A stretch of 55,276 nucleotides of DNA from Streptomyces sp. DH24 (GCF_029813775.1 NZ_JARVKW010000044.1:1-55276); one strand, 5' to 3'; shown: positions 18,171 through 27,216, numbered from the stretch's first letter. Notes: a model not told the origin generated them from the sequence alone. Numbers and translations are program-made.

Positions 18171-18214
18171 CCACAACTTCTGGGCTGCTGATGCAATCCA
18201 ACCACTAGATGTGG
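18171..18214 (-). promoter_or_regulatory. Tandem NrdR boxes upstream of nrdR-nrdJ
   Basis: Two similar dyads, CCACTAGATGTGG (18202-18214) and CCACAACTTCTGG (18171-18183), start 31 bp apart, about three helical turns, as expected for cooperative NrdR binding. They lie 108-152 bp upstream of the nrdR ATG. Confidence 0.65.
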
Positions 18215-18505
18215 GACTTGGCTCATACATACGCCGTACGCGCGTGTCGCAGCCGGGTCGCCGCGGAGGATGCGGAGATACCGTGGGCGCCGCACGGAGG
18301 GGACGTGCGACTCCCGCACAGACGGAGGTGCGGCCCGGACCGGCGGAAGGCCGGATGGCAGACTGGGCGACGCCCCGCGGGGCTGCCGTCCCGGCGGTGA
18401 AGAGTACAACAATGGGCCCTTTTGCCCGCCTTTTGCCTACCTCGGCAGCACGGAAGCAATACACCTGGACACATGATCGCGTCGAGCGAATCGCGATTTT
18501 TCACT

Positions 18506-18519
18506 CGAACGTGTGTTTG
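18506..18519 (+). promoter_or_regulatory. SOS box in the lexA promoter
   Basis: CGAAC-GTGT-GTTTG fits the actinobacterial LexA operator (CGAAC-N4-GTTCG) with one changed base. It lies about 63 bp upstream of the lexA start, consistent with autorepression. Confidence 0.75.
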
Positions 18520-18582
18520 GCGCAACCTTTCGAAAGCAACTACCGTTGTGCAGCAGGGAGACCATCGAGAGGGGCCGACGAC

Positions 18583-19362
18583 GTGACCACGACCGCAGAC
18601 AGTGCAACCATCACTGCCCAGGACCGTTCCCAGGGCCGACTCGAGCCGGTGCACGCGATGAACGAAGCCACGAATCCCGAGGGGCACAAGCGCTCCCTGC
18701 CCGGGCGACCTCCAGGCATCCGGGCGGACAGTTCCGGGCTCACCGACCGGCAGCGCCGGGTGATCGAGGTCATCAGGGACTCCGTGCAGCGTCGCGGTTA
18801 CCCGCCGTCGATGCGGGAGATCGGCCAGGCGGTGGGCCTGTCCAGCACGTCTTCGGTCGCGCACCAGCTGATGGCACTCGAGCGGAAGGGCTTCCTGCGC
18901 CGCGACCCGCACCGCCCCCGGGCCTACGAGGTGCGCGGCAGCGACCAGGCCGCCTCCGTGCAGCCCACGGACACCGCCGGCAAGCCCGCCGCGTCGTACG
19001 TTCCGCTGGTGGGCCGCATCGCCGCCGGTGGCCCGATCCTCGCCGAGGAGTCGGTCGAGGACGTCTTCCCCCTCCCTCGTCAGCTCGTCGGCGACGGTGA
19101 GCTGTTCGTCCTGAAGGTCGTCGGCGACTCGATGATCGAGGCCGCCATCTGCGACGGCGACTGGGTCACGGTCCGCCGCCAGCCCGTCGCCGAGAACGGC
19201 GACATCGTGGCCGCCATGCTCGACGGGGAAGCCACCGTCAAGCGCTTCAAGCGCGAGGACGGCCACGTCTGGCTGCTCCCCCACAACTCCGCCTACGAGC
19301 CGATCCCCGGCGACGACGCGACCATCCTGGGCAAGGTGGTCGCCGTACTCCGCCGCGTGTGA
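18583..19362 (+). CDS. lexA: SOS-response repressor LexA
   Basis: 259 residues from GTG 18583, preceded by GAGAGGGGCC. The winged-helix DNA-binding domain spans about 52-115 (LTDRQRRVIEVIRDS, MREIGQAVGLSSTSSVAHQL). The self-cleavage bond is A148-G149 in GRIAAGGP; the catalytic dyad is S183 (VVGDSMIEA) and K220 (ATVKRFK). RecA-stimulated autocleavage derepresses DNA-repair genes. The first 50 residues are a variable extension; an internal ATG (M26) is a possible alternative start. Divergent from nrdR-nrdJ across a shared 520-bp regulatory region. Confidence 0.95.
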   Translation: MTTTADSATITAQDRSQGRLEPVHAMNEATNPEGHKRSLPGRPPGIRADSSGLTDRQRRVIEVIRDSVQRRGYPPSMREIGQAVGLSSTSSVAHQLMALERKGFLRRDPHRPRAYEVRGSDQAASVQPTDTAGKPAASYVPLVGRIAAGGPILAEESVEDVFPLPRQLVGDGELFVLKVVGDSMIEAAICDGDWVTVRRQPVAENGDIVAAMLDGEATVKRFKREDGHVWLLPHNSAYEPIPGDDATILGKVVAVLRRV

Positions 19363-19404
19363 GCTCCGTGGCGGGCGGGCCACGCCGCCGCCCGCTCCCT
19401 GACC

Positions 19405-19438
19405 GGGCCCCGGAACCCCTGCGCCGGTTCCGGGGCCC
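19405..19438. terminator. Terminator between lexA and the DinG-like gene
   Basis: GGGCCCCGGAACC and GGTTCCGGGGCCC form perfect 13-bp arms around an 8-nt loop, between two convergent genes. No U-tract, as usual for this genus. Confidence 0.88.
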
Positions 19439-19507
19439 TGTGCTGCGCGCCTGAGCCAGTCCACGAGGTGGCGCCTGCCGCGCGACGGCGCGCCTCGCGG
19501 AACCGGT

Positions 19508-21490
19508 CTAGGCCTGCTGCGTCTCCACCTGCTGGGCCGCCGCGTCGATCGCGGCGAGGGACTTCCGCACCTGGTTGCGGTCCGTGGTGTACCAGAAGTC
19601 GGGCAGTGACGCCTTGAGGTAACTGCCGTAGCGGGCCGTCGCCAGCCGCGGGTCCAGTACGGCGACCACGCCGCGGTCCCCCGAGGCCCGGACGAGACGG
19701 CCGGCGCCCTGGGCCATGAGCAGCGCCGCGTGCGTGGCGGCAACCGCCATGAAGCCGTTGCCCCCGGCGTCCTCCACGGCCTTCTGGCGGGCGCTCATCA
19801 GCGGGTCGTCCGGGCGCGGGAACGGGATCTTGTCCATGACGACGAGCTGGCAGCTCGGCCCCGGCACGTCGACGCCCTGCCACAGCGACAGCGTGCCGAA
19901 CAGGCAGGTCTTCGGGTCGGCGGCGAAGTTCTTGATCAGCTCGCCGAGCGTCTCCTCGCCCTGGAGCAGGATCGGGTACTCGGGAATCCGGGAGCGCAGT
20001 TCCTCGGCGGCGAGCTGGGCGCCCCGCATCGACGAGAACAGCCCGAGGGTGCGGCCACCGGCCGCCTGGATCAGCTCGGTCAGCTCCTCCAGCATGTCGG
20101 CCCGGTCACCGTCCCGCGCGGGGCGGGCCAGGTGTTTGGCGACGTAGAGGATGCCCTGCCGGGGGTAGTCGAAGGGCGAGCCGACGTCGACGCCCTTCCA
20201 CTGCGGCTGGTCCTCGCCCTCGGTGCCCTCGGGGGCCAGGCCCAGGGAGGCACCGACGCCGTTGAAGTCGCCGCCCAGCTTCAGGGTCGCGGAGGTCAGC
20301 ACCACGGAGCGGTCCGCGAACAGTTTCTCCCGCAGCAGGCCCGACACGGACATGGGGGCCACGCGCAGGGAAGCGCCGAAGCGGTCGTGCCGCTCGTACC
20401 AGACGACGTCCCACTCGTGGCCGTGGGTGATGCGCTCGGCCACGTCGTGGACGTTCTCCACGCTGGCCAGCGCCTGCTTGCGGACCGCGTCCTCGTCCTG
20501 GACGGACTTGTCGCGGGTCGTGCCGAGCGCGGAGATCACCGTGCGGCACGCGTCGCGCAGGGCCATCAGCGCGTAGCCGAGGTCCTCCGGGATCTCCTCC
20601 AGGCGGCCCGGCAACGCCAGCTCCATCAGCCGCTCGAAGCCCTCGGCGGCGGTCTGGAGCTGGTCGGCGGCCTTCTCGTTGACGAGCTTCGCCGCACGCC
20701 GCACCGCCCGGTTGACCTGGCCGGGGGTGAGTTCGCCGGTGGCGACGCCGGTGACGCGGGAGACCAGCTCGTGCGCCTCGTCGACGATCAGCACCTCGTG
20801 CTGCGGGAGGACCGGGGCGCCCTCGATGGCGTCGATCGCGAGCAGCGCGTGGTTGGTGACGACGACCTCGGCGAGCTTGGCACGCTCGCGGGCCGTCTCG
20901 GCGAAGCACTCGGCGCCGTACGCGCACTTGGTGGCGCCCAGGCACTCGCGGGACGACACCGACACCTGGGACCAGGCCCGGTCGGAGACGCCCGGCGTCA
21001 TGTCGTCGCGGTCGCCGGTCTCGGTCTCGTCGGCCCAGTCGCGCAGCCGCAGCAGGTCCTGGCCCAGTTTGCTGGTGGGCGCGGCGGCCTCGAACTGGTC
21101 GAAGAGGCCCTCCTCCTCGTCCTGCGGGACGCCCTCGTGCAGGCGGTGCAGGCACAGGTAGTTCGACCGGCCCTTCAGCATGGCGAACTCCGGGCGGCGG
21201 CGCAGCAGCGGGTGCAGCGCCTCCACCGTGCGCGGCAGGTCCCGCTCCACCAGCTGGCGCTGCAGGGCCAGCGTGGCGGTGGCGACCACGACCCTCTCCC
21301 CCTGCGCGAGCGCGGGCACCAGGTAACCGAGCGACTTTCCGGTGCCGGTGCCGGCCTGGACCAGCAGATGCGAACCGTCGTCGATCGCCTGGGAGACGGC
21401 TTCGGCCATGGCCACCTGGCCGGGGCGCTCCGTACCGCCGACGGCGGTGACGGCGGCGTGCAGGAGTTCGGGGAGTGAGGGCTTCGTCAT
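19508..21490 (-). CDS. DinG/XPD-type ATP-dependent DNA helicase
   Basis: 660 residues. Walker A is QAGTGTGKSLGYLVPAL (about 46-62); the DEAH box is IVDEAHEL; the four iron-sulfur-cluster cysteines typical of XPD/DinG enzymes occur in the 110-200 region (NYLC, ECLGATKCAYGAEC). Motifs V/VI appear as LSLWQGVDVPG and QGAGRLVR. The enzyme should unwind DNA 5'-3', removing R-loops or damaged structures. It converges with lexA, and its context beside lexA fits a DNA-damage role, though no SOS box was seen in front of it. Confidence 0.9.
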   Translation of the reverse strand: MTKPSLPELLHAAVTAVGGTERPGQVAMAEAVSQAIDDGSHLLVQAGTGTGKSLGYLVPALAQGERVVVATATLALQRQLVERDLPRTVEALHPLLRRRPEFAMLKGRSNYLCLHRLHEGVPQDEEEGLFDQFEAAAPTSKLGQDLLRLRDWADETETGDRDDMTPGVSDRAWSQVSVSSRECLGATKCAYGAECFAETARERAKLAEVVVTNHALLAIDAIEGAPVLPQHEVLIVDEAHELVSRVTGVATGELTPGQVNRAVRRAAKLVNEKAADQLQTAAEGFERLMELALPGRLEEIPEDLGYALMALRDACRTVISALGTTRDKSVQDEDAVRKQALASVENVHDVAERITHGHEWDVVWYERHDRFGASLRVAPMSVSGLLREKLFADRSVVLTSATLKLGGDFNGVGASLGLAPEGTEGEDQPQWKGVDVGSPFDYPRQGILYVAKHLARPARDGDRADMLEELTELIQAAGGRTLGLFSSMRGAQLAAEELRSRIPEYPILLQGEETLGELIKNFAADPKTCLFGTLSLWQGVDVPGPSCQLVVMDKIPFPRPDDPLMSARQKAVEDAGGNGFMAVAATHAALLMAQGAGRLVRASGDRGVVAVLDPRLATARYGSYLKASLPDFWYTTDRNQVRKSLAAIDAAAQQVETQQA

Positions 21491-21954
21491 AGCCCGACTA
21501 CCCTACGGCCCGGCACTGACAAACGGGCGATCACGGCGGAGGAGCCCCTCGTTCGTGGGGTCCCCGCCGACGGCCGCGTCCGGACGGCCACGTCGAGGCC
21601 GGTCACGGGCGTGCCGTCCGGTGCGGAGGCCGGGAGCCGGGCGGGGTCGCGCGCACCGGGGCGACACCCGGGTGCCGCGGTGCGGGACGACACGCGGGTA
21701 CTGCGATGCCTGACGGCACCCGGGTACTGCGATGCCTGACGACACGCGGTGCTGCGATGCCGACCGGGGCGGCCGTGGCCGGAGCGGGGGTGCGACCGGT
21801 TCCGGCCGCTGCCCGTCCGGTGGGCGGGGCGGGCGGCGGTTCCGGGCGGGACGCGGCGGCCGACGGGACGCGACCGGCACGCGCGCGTGCATCTCACCTC
21901 CGTGGGCGTGCGCGTCACCGCGTGCGCGTGCACGTCACTCCGTGCGCGTGCGTG
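21491..21954. other. Intergenic region with two tandem-repeat arrays
   Basis: 464 bp between the helicase start and the aminotransferase stop. The first part (21491-21650) shows nothing recognisable apart from the helicase promoter that must be there. The rest holds a 26-bp and a 20-bp repeat array, listed separately. Confidence 0.6.
21686..21762. repeat. 26-bp tandem repeat, about three copies
   Basis: Units begin at 21686, 21712 and 21738 and share GACG(A/G)CAC(G/C)CG followed by GGTACTGCGATGCC; the third copy has lost one G. A decayed further copy precedes them (21658-21685). Confidence 0.75.
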
Positions 21955-21960
21955 TCACTC
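21882..21960. repeat. 20-bp tandem repeat overlapping the aminotransferase stop codon
   Basis: Units at 21901, 21921 and 21941 are each 20 bp and share CGTGCGCGTG followed by YRYGTCAC; a 19-bp degenerate copy precedes them at 21882. The stop codon of the minus-strand aminotransferase (21955-21957) falls within the TCAC part of the last unit. Confidence 0.75.
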
Positions 21961-23490
21961 CGTGTGCCCCTCCCCGCGCCCGGCCGCGACCCCTACCGCG
22001 TCGGTCAGGCGGTCGAGTACGGCGGCGGCCTGCTCGTCGGTGATCGTCAGGGGCGGCAGCAGTCGTACGACGTTCGAGTGCGGGCCGCCGAGGTCGACGA
22101 TCAGGCCCCGCCTCAGACACTCCCGCTGGACGGCCGCGGCGAGTTCGGGCGCGGCCGGGCGAGGCGGGCGACCGGTCGGCGGCCGGGTGCCGGACGCCAC
22201 CAGACCTGGGTCAACGGACGGTTCGGGCGTGACGTGCGTCGCGTCCTCCGGTCTCACCAGTTCGATGCCGATCATCAGTCCCCGGCCCCGTACCTCGCCG
22301 ACGCAGGCAAACGCACGGGCGAGATCGCCGAGCTGGGTCAGCATGCGTGCGCCGAGCCGGGCCGCGCGCTCGGCGAGCCGGTTCTCGCGGACGTGGGCGA
22401 GCGTGGCCGTGCCGGCGGCCATGGCGAGCTGGTTGCCGCGGAACGGGCCGGCGGGTGTGCCCGGTTGTCCGGCGTCGAGGTCCTCGCGGTGGACCAGCAC
22501 GGCGAGCGGCAGGCTGCCGCCGATGGCCTTGGACAGGATCATGACGTCGGGGGTCGCGCCGCTGTGCTCAACTCCCCAGAACGTGCCGGTCCGTCCGACT
22601 CCCGTCTGGGTCTCGTCCACGATCAGCGGGATGTCCCGCGCGGCCGTGATGTGCCGCATGCGCCGCAGCCACGCGTCGGGGGCGGGCAGCACCCCGCCCT
22701 CGCCCCGCACGGGTTCGAGGATCATCCCGGCGGGCGGCGGCACGTCCGGCCGGGCGCCGTCGAGAACGGACTCGGTCCAGCGGGCGGCGAGTTCGGCGCC
22801 GCGGCTGCCGCCGACGCCGAACGGGCAGCGGTAGTCCTGCGGGTGGGGCAGGCACGCGACCCGCGCGTCGAGCGGGTCGCCGGGCGCGTCGAGTGCCGCG
22901 GTGGACGGGCCCCGGTGGGCGTCCGCGAAGGCGACCAGGCCGGTCCGTCCGGTCGCGGCGCGGACGAGCCGGAAGGCGGCCCGCACGGCGTCGCCGCTCG
23001 CCGCTCCGCAGAACCGCACGCGTGCGTGGGCGGCGAGTTCGGGCGGCAGCGTCTGGAACAGTTCGGTGAGGAAGGCGTCCTTGACGGGTGTCGCGAGGTC
23101 GGGGACGTGGAGCGGGGCGCCGGAGTCGAGGACCTTGCGGATCGCCTCCAGGACGACGGGGTGGTTGTGCCCGAGGGCGAGTGTCCCGGCGCCGGAGAGG
23201 CAGTCCAGGTAGCGGCGGCCGTCGGCGTCCTCGATGGTCAGGCCACGCGCGCGTACCGGCACGATCGGCAGGGCGCGCGCGTACGTGCGTGCCGCCGCCT
23301 CGCGTGCCGACTGGCGCCGCGGCCCGGCCTCCTGCCCGGCACGCGTCCGATCGCCGGCCGGCCGGTCACCGGTGCCGTCCGGGCCCTCGCCGCCGGCCGA
23401 CCGCCCTCCCCCGGCCCGGCTCCCGCCCCCGGCGAACCGCCCGCCGTACGTCCCGTCGCCCCCACGCTCCCGGCGCGCGGTATCCACCAC
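21955..23490 (-). CDS. Class III PLP-dependent aminotransferase (diaminobutyrate-type)
   Basis: 511 residues from GTG 23490. After a 60-residue Gly/Arg-rich N-terminal extension comes a standard class III fold: GRRYLDCLSGAGTLALGHNHP, ILEPVRGEGG, the cofactor aspartate in IVDETQTGVGRTG, and the Schiff-base lysine in ILSKAIGGSLP. The closest family I recognise is L-2,4-diaminobutyrate:2-oxoglutarate aminotransferase as found in siderophore and ectoine pathways. In other streptomycetes, as I recall, an aminotransferase of this kind sits next to siderophore genes beyond the lexA/dinG region; those partners are not in this window. Exact substrate unknown. Confidence 0.85.
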   Translation of the reverse strand: MVDTARRERGGDGTYGGRFAGGGSRAGGGRSAGGEGPDGTGDRPAGDRTRAGQEAGPRRQSAREAAARTYARALPIVPVRARGLTIEDADGRRYLDCLSGAGTLALGHNHPVVLEAIRKVLDSGAPLHVPDLATPVKDAFLTELFQTLPPELAAHARVRFCGAASGDAVRAAFRLVRAATGRTGLVAFADAHRGPSTAALDAPGDPLDARVACLPHPQDYRCPFGVGGSRGAELAARWTESVLDGARPDVPPPAGMILEPVRGEGGVLPAPDAWLRRMRHITAARDIPLIVDETQTGVGRTGTFWGVEHSGATPDVMILSKAIGGSLPLAVLVHREDLDAGQPGTPAGPFRGNQLAMAAGTATLAHVRENRLAERAARLGARMLTQLGDLARAFACVGEVRGRGLMIGIELVRPEDATHVTPEPSVDPGLVASGTRPPTGRPPRPAAPELAAAVQRECLRRGLIVDLGGPHSNVVRLLPPLTITDEQAAAVLDRLTDAVGVAAGRGEGHTE

Positions 23491-24436
23491 GGCTTTCCGC
23501 CTCCCGCTTTCCAGGGAGGGCCGCGCACCGACGGCGGCCCTCCTGCGCTACCAACCCCGGACCGCTCGCGGGGTTACGGGCCGGTCGCGGTTCCTGGCGC
23601 CGCGGTCGGCCGTGTCCGGCCCCGGCTCCCGCAATGCGGCCGCCGGACGGAGTGCAAAGCGTCATGCATGCATTCCTGCCGTGGCAAAGGAGACCGTTGC
23701 TCATCTTCCCTCCACGAATTGCCATTGGTATAGATCACGGAAGAACAGAGCCCGATATCCTGCCGACACCGGACCGACACCGGGTTGTCCGGCGTACGGA
23801 AGCCCGGACGGGCGAGCCGGCGTTCCCGGCCGGAACGCGGCAACCGGTGAACGGCGATCGTCCGGTTCGTTGCCAACACCACTGACCGCGTTGAACGTTG
23901 CTCAAACAGGCGCCTGCGGGACTGAACACCTACTGGCCCATAATTTCTGAATAGGTGGATTCATTCCGATTGACCGTTTGGTTGGCATCTCCTCCGGTGG
24001 CGCGACGGCTACCACAGCAGCCCCGGGGTACAACGGCGGCACACCAGGCAAAGTTGGCAACTTGGGGTCAGCGCAGGCCGGATACGCGCGAGTAACCGTC
24101 CCCATAGCACCCAAAGCGGAAGCAACACTACGGGTTCCCGCCGACCTCGTTGCAGCTTGCTGTCACTGACAGCACCGCAAGAACTGGATATCGTCGGGAA
24201 GTCGTGATTACCTACACCTGATTTCGGCCGCACCGTGAGCACAAAGCCCACGACCGATCCACAGCTTGCGTTTCATTGCCCTGCAGGCAATGCGTCACGG
24301 TTGGGCGAAATTAACTTTTGGTTTAAACAATGCGCCGAGCGGGGGCCGGCGGTGGTGCTGTGCGCCACTCAGCGGGGGCCATCCTGAGCCGGTACACGCG
24401 CGGCGACGCAATGTGGAACAACATGGGGGCGCACGC
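23491..24436. other. Long intergenic region at the left border of the gene cluster
   Basis: 946 bp. The aminotransferase promoter must lie at its left end. The segment 23690-24330 is noticeably richer in A+T than the rest of the window. No coding frame with sensible codon use was seen. It holds a short palindrome at 24274-24292 and TTTAAAC near 24323 ahead of the first regulator gene. Confidence 0.5.
24274..24292. promoter_or_regulatory. Inverted repeat upstream of the first cluster regulator
   Basis: CATTGCC-CTGCA-GGCAATG, 7-bp arms with a 5-bp centre, 145 bp upstream of the GTG at 24437, inside the AT-richer promoter zone. Operator function is inferred from position. Confidence 0.4.
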
Positions 24437-25216
24437 GTGGCTGGCACTTTGTTCGAACTTCCAACGGTCGGCGAGCTTGAGGAAAACGCCCCCCAGGGCC
24501 ATGCCGCTCGCCTGGAGCAGACGCTGCTGCAGGCCCGGGGTCTCATCGAGTACACGGTCTCCCTGCACCGCCGCCGCCCGGCGACGGCGTCCGGCCTGAC
24601 GCACATGGACGCCGAAGTGACTGCCGAGACCCTCGAAGAACTCGTGCTCAGGGCACGCAGGTCGGTGAACGTGGCGCTCACCGGCTCGGTCGCCTTGGTG
24701 GAAGCTGTGCTGCGGGCCCTGGTACAGGTGCCGAGCGGGGTGACCGTACGGGTCCTGTGCAGCCCGGCCGCCGCCGACGTGGCGCCCGCCCGGCTGCGCA
24801 GCCTCCCGGCCGTCCGGGTGTTCCCGCACGAGCTGTGCGGCATCGTCGTGGTCGACGGCACGTCCGCGTTCCTGCGGCTGGGCGCCAAGGGCGCGGAGGA
24901 CGGCAGGGCGGCGGTGGTCACCGACTGCGCCGCGGTCAGCACCCTCCAGTTGCTGTACGCCGGCGTCTGGTCGCGCGGCCGCAAGCTCGTCGACCACCCC
25001 GAGCTGAGCCCCCGTCTGCGCTCCGACCTCACCCGCCGCATCCTGGAGCAACTGCGCTCCGGACGCACCGACGCCACCGCCGCGCGCGAGTTGCAGGTGT
25101 CCCTGCGCACCTACCGGCGGCATGTCGCCGAGATCATGCGCGAGTTGAACGCGTCGTCCCGTTTCCAGGCCGGCGTGCGCGCCGTCGAGATCGGGCTGCT
25201 GCCCAAGGCTCCGTGA
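24437..25216 (+). CDS. HTH transcriptional regulator (LuxR-type C-terminal HTH), cluster paralogue 1
   Basis: 259 residues. I chose GTG 24437 because GGGGG lies seven bases upstream; the frame is open further upstream without good codon bias. The N-terminal 60 residues form a helical segment (ARLEQTLLQARGLIEYTVSLHRR), the centre is a small alpha/beta ligand-type domain (ETLEELVLRARRSVNVALTG, VTVRVLCSPAAAD) similar to TrmB/PLD-like effector domains, and the C-terminus is an HTH (RSGRTDATAARELQVSLRTYRRHV) ending in SSRFQAGVRAVEIGLLP. Two further proteins of the same build are encoded at 25291 and 34719, so this is one of three probable pathway-specific regulators. Confidence 0.8.
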   Translation: MAGTLFELPTVGELEENAPQGHAARLEQTLLQARGLIEYTVSLHRRRPATASGLTHMDAEVTAETLEELVLRARRSVNVALTGSVALVEAVLRALVQVPSGVTVRVLCSPAAADVAPARLRSLPAVRVFPHELCGIVVVDGTSAFLRLGAKGAEDGRAAVVTDCAAVSTLQLLYAGVWSRGRKLVDHPELSPRLRSDLTRRILEQLRSGRTDATAARELQVSLRTYRRHVAEIMRELNASSRFQAGVRAVEIGLLPKAP

Positions 25217-25219
25217 CCG

Positions 25220-25241
25220 CCCGGGCGGGACGCCGCCCGGG
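25220..25241 (+). terminator. Stem-loop after regulator 1
   Basis: CCCGGGCGG-GACG-CCGCCCGGG, 9-bp arms and 4-nt loop, just after the regulator 1 stop codon and before regulator 2. It may end transcription or lower read-through. Confidence 0.55.
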
Positions 25242-25290
25242 GTCATGAGGACCGAGGAACGGAACATCCGACGAGAAGTGGGGGCACACC

Positions 25291-26085
25291 GTGTGCAGCC
25301 AATCGGGGGACGAGTTGGAGCATGCCCTCCTGCAGCTCAGAGAGTTGATCGAATCGACCATGATCATCCACCGGGACCGCAGTCGGCGGGAGCAGCTCAT
25401 CACGGCGCTCCCCGGGGGCTACGGCAAACTCATCGGCGTCACGCGTGAGCTGATCCAGCAGGCCACCAGGACCGTCGACATCCTGCGCTCCCGGGTGCCC
25501 GCCCCCGGCAAGCGGCTGGAGAAGATCGGGCGGCTGGAGTCCGACCTGCTGCACTTCCCCCGGGACTCGGTGGCGGTGCGGCTGCTCGCCAGCCCCGACC
25601 TGGTCGGGGAGTCCTTCTGGAAGCGGCTGCCCCCCGAGCACCAGGGGAGGTTGGCGATCCGGGTGGCGCGGCTGCCGCCCCTGCAGGTCCTCATGGCCGA
25701 CGGTGCCACCGCCCTGGTGGTCGTCGGCCCGCCCGCCGAGCGCCGGGCCTCCCTGATCCGGGTGCCCGAGGTGCTGGAGGCCCTGGAGACGCTGTTCGAG
25801 AGCATCTGGAGCAGCGCGGTGCCGCCGAACGAGGACGTCGTCTTCGGCGACCGTGACCGGGCGATACTGGCGCGCCAGATACTGAGCGCCATGCGGGCCG
25901 GTGTCACCGACGAGGTGGCCGCCCGTGAACTGACCGTCTCGGTGCGGACCTACCGGCGTTACGTCGCGGAGATCATGACCCTGCTCGGCGCCACGTCCCG
26001 CTTCCAGGCGGGGGTCCGGGCGGCGGAGCTGGGGCTGCTGCCGCGCGGCGACAACCCCTGGCAGGACGGCGCCGGCCGCTCGTGA
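25291..26085 (+). CDS. HTH transcriptional regulator, cluster paralogue 2
   Basis: 264 residues from GTG 25291, which follows GTGGGGGCACACC. Same layout as its upstream neighbour: helical N-terminus (ELEHALLQLRELIESTMIIHRDR), alpha/beta effector-like domain with VAVRLLASPDLVG and LQVLMADGATALVVVG, and a C-terminal HTH (RAGVTDEVAARELTVSVRTYRRYV) closing with TSRFQAGVRAAELGLLPRG. The two plus-strand regulators lie 74 bp apart and look like a duplication. Likely activator or repressor of the biosynthetic genes; ligand unknown. Confidence 0.8.
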   Translation: MCSQSGDELEHALLQLRELIESTMIIHRDRSRREQLITALPGGYGKLIGVTRELIQQATRTVDILRSRVPAPGKRLEKIGRLESDLLHFPRDSVAVRLLASPDLVGESFWKRLPPEHQGRLAIRVARLPPLQVLMADGATALVVVGPPAERRASLIRVPEVLEALETLFESIWSSAVPPNEDVVFGDRDRAILARQILSAMRAGVTDEVAARELTVSVRTYRRYVAEIMTLLGATSRFQAGVRAAELGLLPRGDNPWQDGAGRS

Positions 26086-26292
26086 AGAGGCCGGGCGCAG
26101 GTTCCTGAAACGCGCGTTGCCCCGTGCCGGAGGGGGCAGTTGGATGGACTCGCAGGGAATCGGGATTCATCTTCAGGGTGGTTCCCCGTCTCCGGCGGTT
26201 CTCCCCGTAGCCGCCGGTCCGCGGCGGCCCGTACCGGCCTGACCGGTGCGGGTCCCCGTGCCCTCGACGACGTCCGTGCGGAAGGTGGGTCC

Positions 26293-27216
26293 ATGGATCA
26301 GCGGCCGATCGGTCTGGTGTTTCCCGGTCAGGGAACGCAGCGTCAGGCAATGGGCGCCCCGTGGCGGGACACGCCGTCCTGGGAGATCACCGCGGAGATC
26401 TCCGAGGCCACCGGCGAGGACATCGCCGACCTGCTGCTCAACGCGTCGACGGAACAGCTGCGGCGCACCGACCTGGCCCAGCTGTCCGTGTTCTCGGTCG
26501 CGATGATCGCCCACGCCGAGGCGGTACGCCGGGAGGCGTTCGACGGGCCCGTGGTCGCCTGCGCCGGTCACAGCCTGGGCGAGTACGCCGCCCTGACCGC
26601 GGCCGGCGCCTTCACCGTCGGCGCCGCCGCGGCCCTCGTCGCGGCGCGCGGCCGGGCCATGCGGGAGGCCTCCGGTGCCCGCGAGGGCACCATGGGCGTC
26701 CTGGTCGCGGCCCCGCTGGAGGACGTGGAGCAACTGGTGGCCACCGTGCGGGACAAGGGCGCGGACGTGTGGGTCGCCAACGTCAACGCCCCCGGGCAGA
26801 CCGTGGTCTCCGGGGCCGTCGACGGGGTCGGCCGGGTCGCGGACGAAGCGCCCTCGATCGGCGCCAAGTTCATCCGCCTCCAGGTCGGCGGCGCCTTCCA
26901 CAGCCCGTACATGGCGCCTGCCGCGGAGGCCCTCGCCACCGCCCTGAAGGAGACGCCGGCCGCGCCGCGGCACCTGCCGGTGGTGGCCAACGTCGACGCG
27001 CGGCCCTACGACGGCGACTGCGGCTGGACCGAGCTCGGCACCCGCCAGCTCACCTCGCCGGTGCTGTGGGAGGAGAGCGTCCGCACGCTCACCGGCACCC
27101 TCGGCTGCGGCCGGCTGGTCGAACTCGGGCCCGGGCGCACCCTGGCGGGGCTGATCCGCCGGATCGTCCCGGACGTCGAGGTGGTGTCCGTGGACAGCCC
27201 GGCCGCCCTGGACTGA
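26293..27216 (+). CDS. Malonyl-CoA:ACP transacylase (FabD-like)
   Basis: 307 residues from ATG 26293, preceded by GGAAGGTGGG. Acyltransferase landmarks: FPGQGTQ at 10-15, nucleophile S94 in GHSLGEYAA, H203 in GAFHSPYM, and the C-terminal ELGPGRTLAGL. It should load malonyl units onto the cluster's free-standing ACPs, giving the type II PKS its own extender supply and lessening dependence on primary-metabolism FabD. The chromosome will carry the housekeeping copy elsewhere. Located between the regulators and an IclR-type gene. Confidence 0.92.
   Translation: MDQRPIGLVFPGQGTQRQAMGAPWRDTPSWEITAEISEATGEDIADLLLNASTEQLRRTDLAQLSVFSVAMIAHAEAVRREAFDGPVVACAGHSLGEYAALTAAGAFTVGAAAALVAARGRAMREASGAREGTMGVLVAAPLEDVEQLVATVRDKGADVWVANVNAPGQTVVSGAVDGVGRVADEAPSIGAKFIRLQVGGAFHSPYMAPAAEALATALKETPAAPRHLPVVANVDARPYDGDCGWTELGTRQLTSPVLWEESVRTLTGTLGCGRLVELGPGRTLAGLIRRIVPDVEVVSVDSPAALD

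Larger units (their letters stand above)
18063..18582. other. Divergent regulatory region nrdR | lexA
   Basis: 520 bp without a gene. It holds the two NrdR boxes near 18.2 kb and the SOS box at 18.5 kb. The stretch 18230-18400 is GC-rich and shows no further structure I would name. Confidence 0.6.

Noticed and set aside
21491..24436. Integrative element attachment site
   Set aside because: No tRNA gene, integrase or direct att repeat was found at the border; the tandem repeats alone do not support it.
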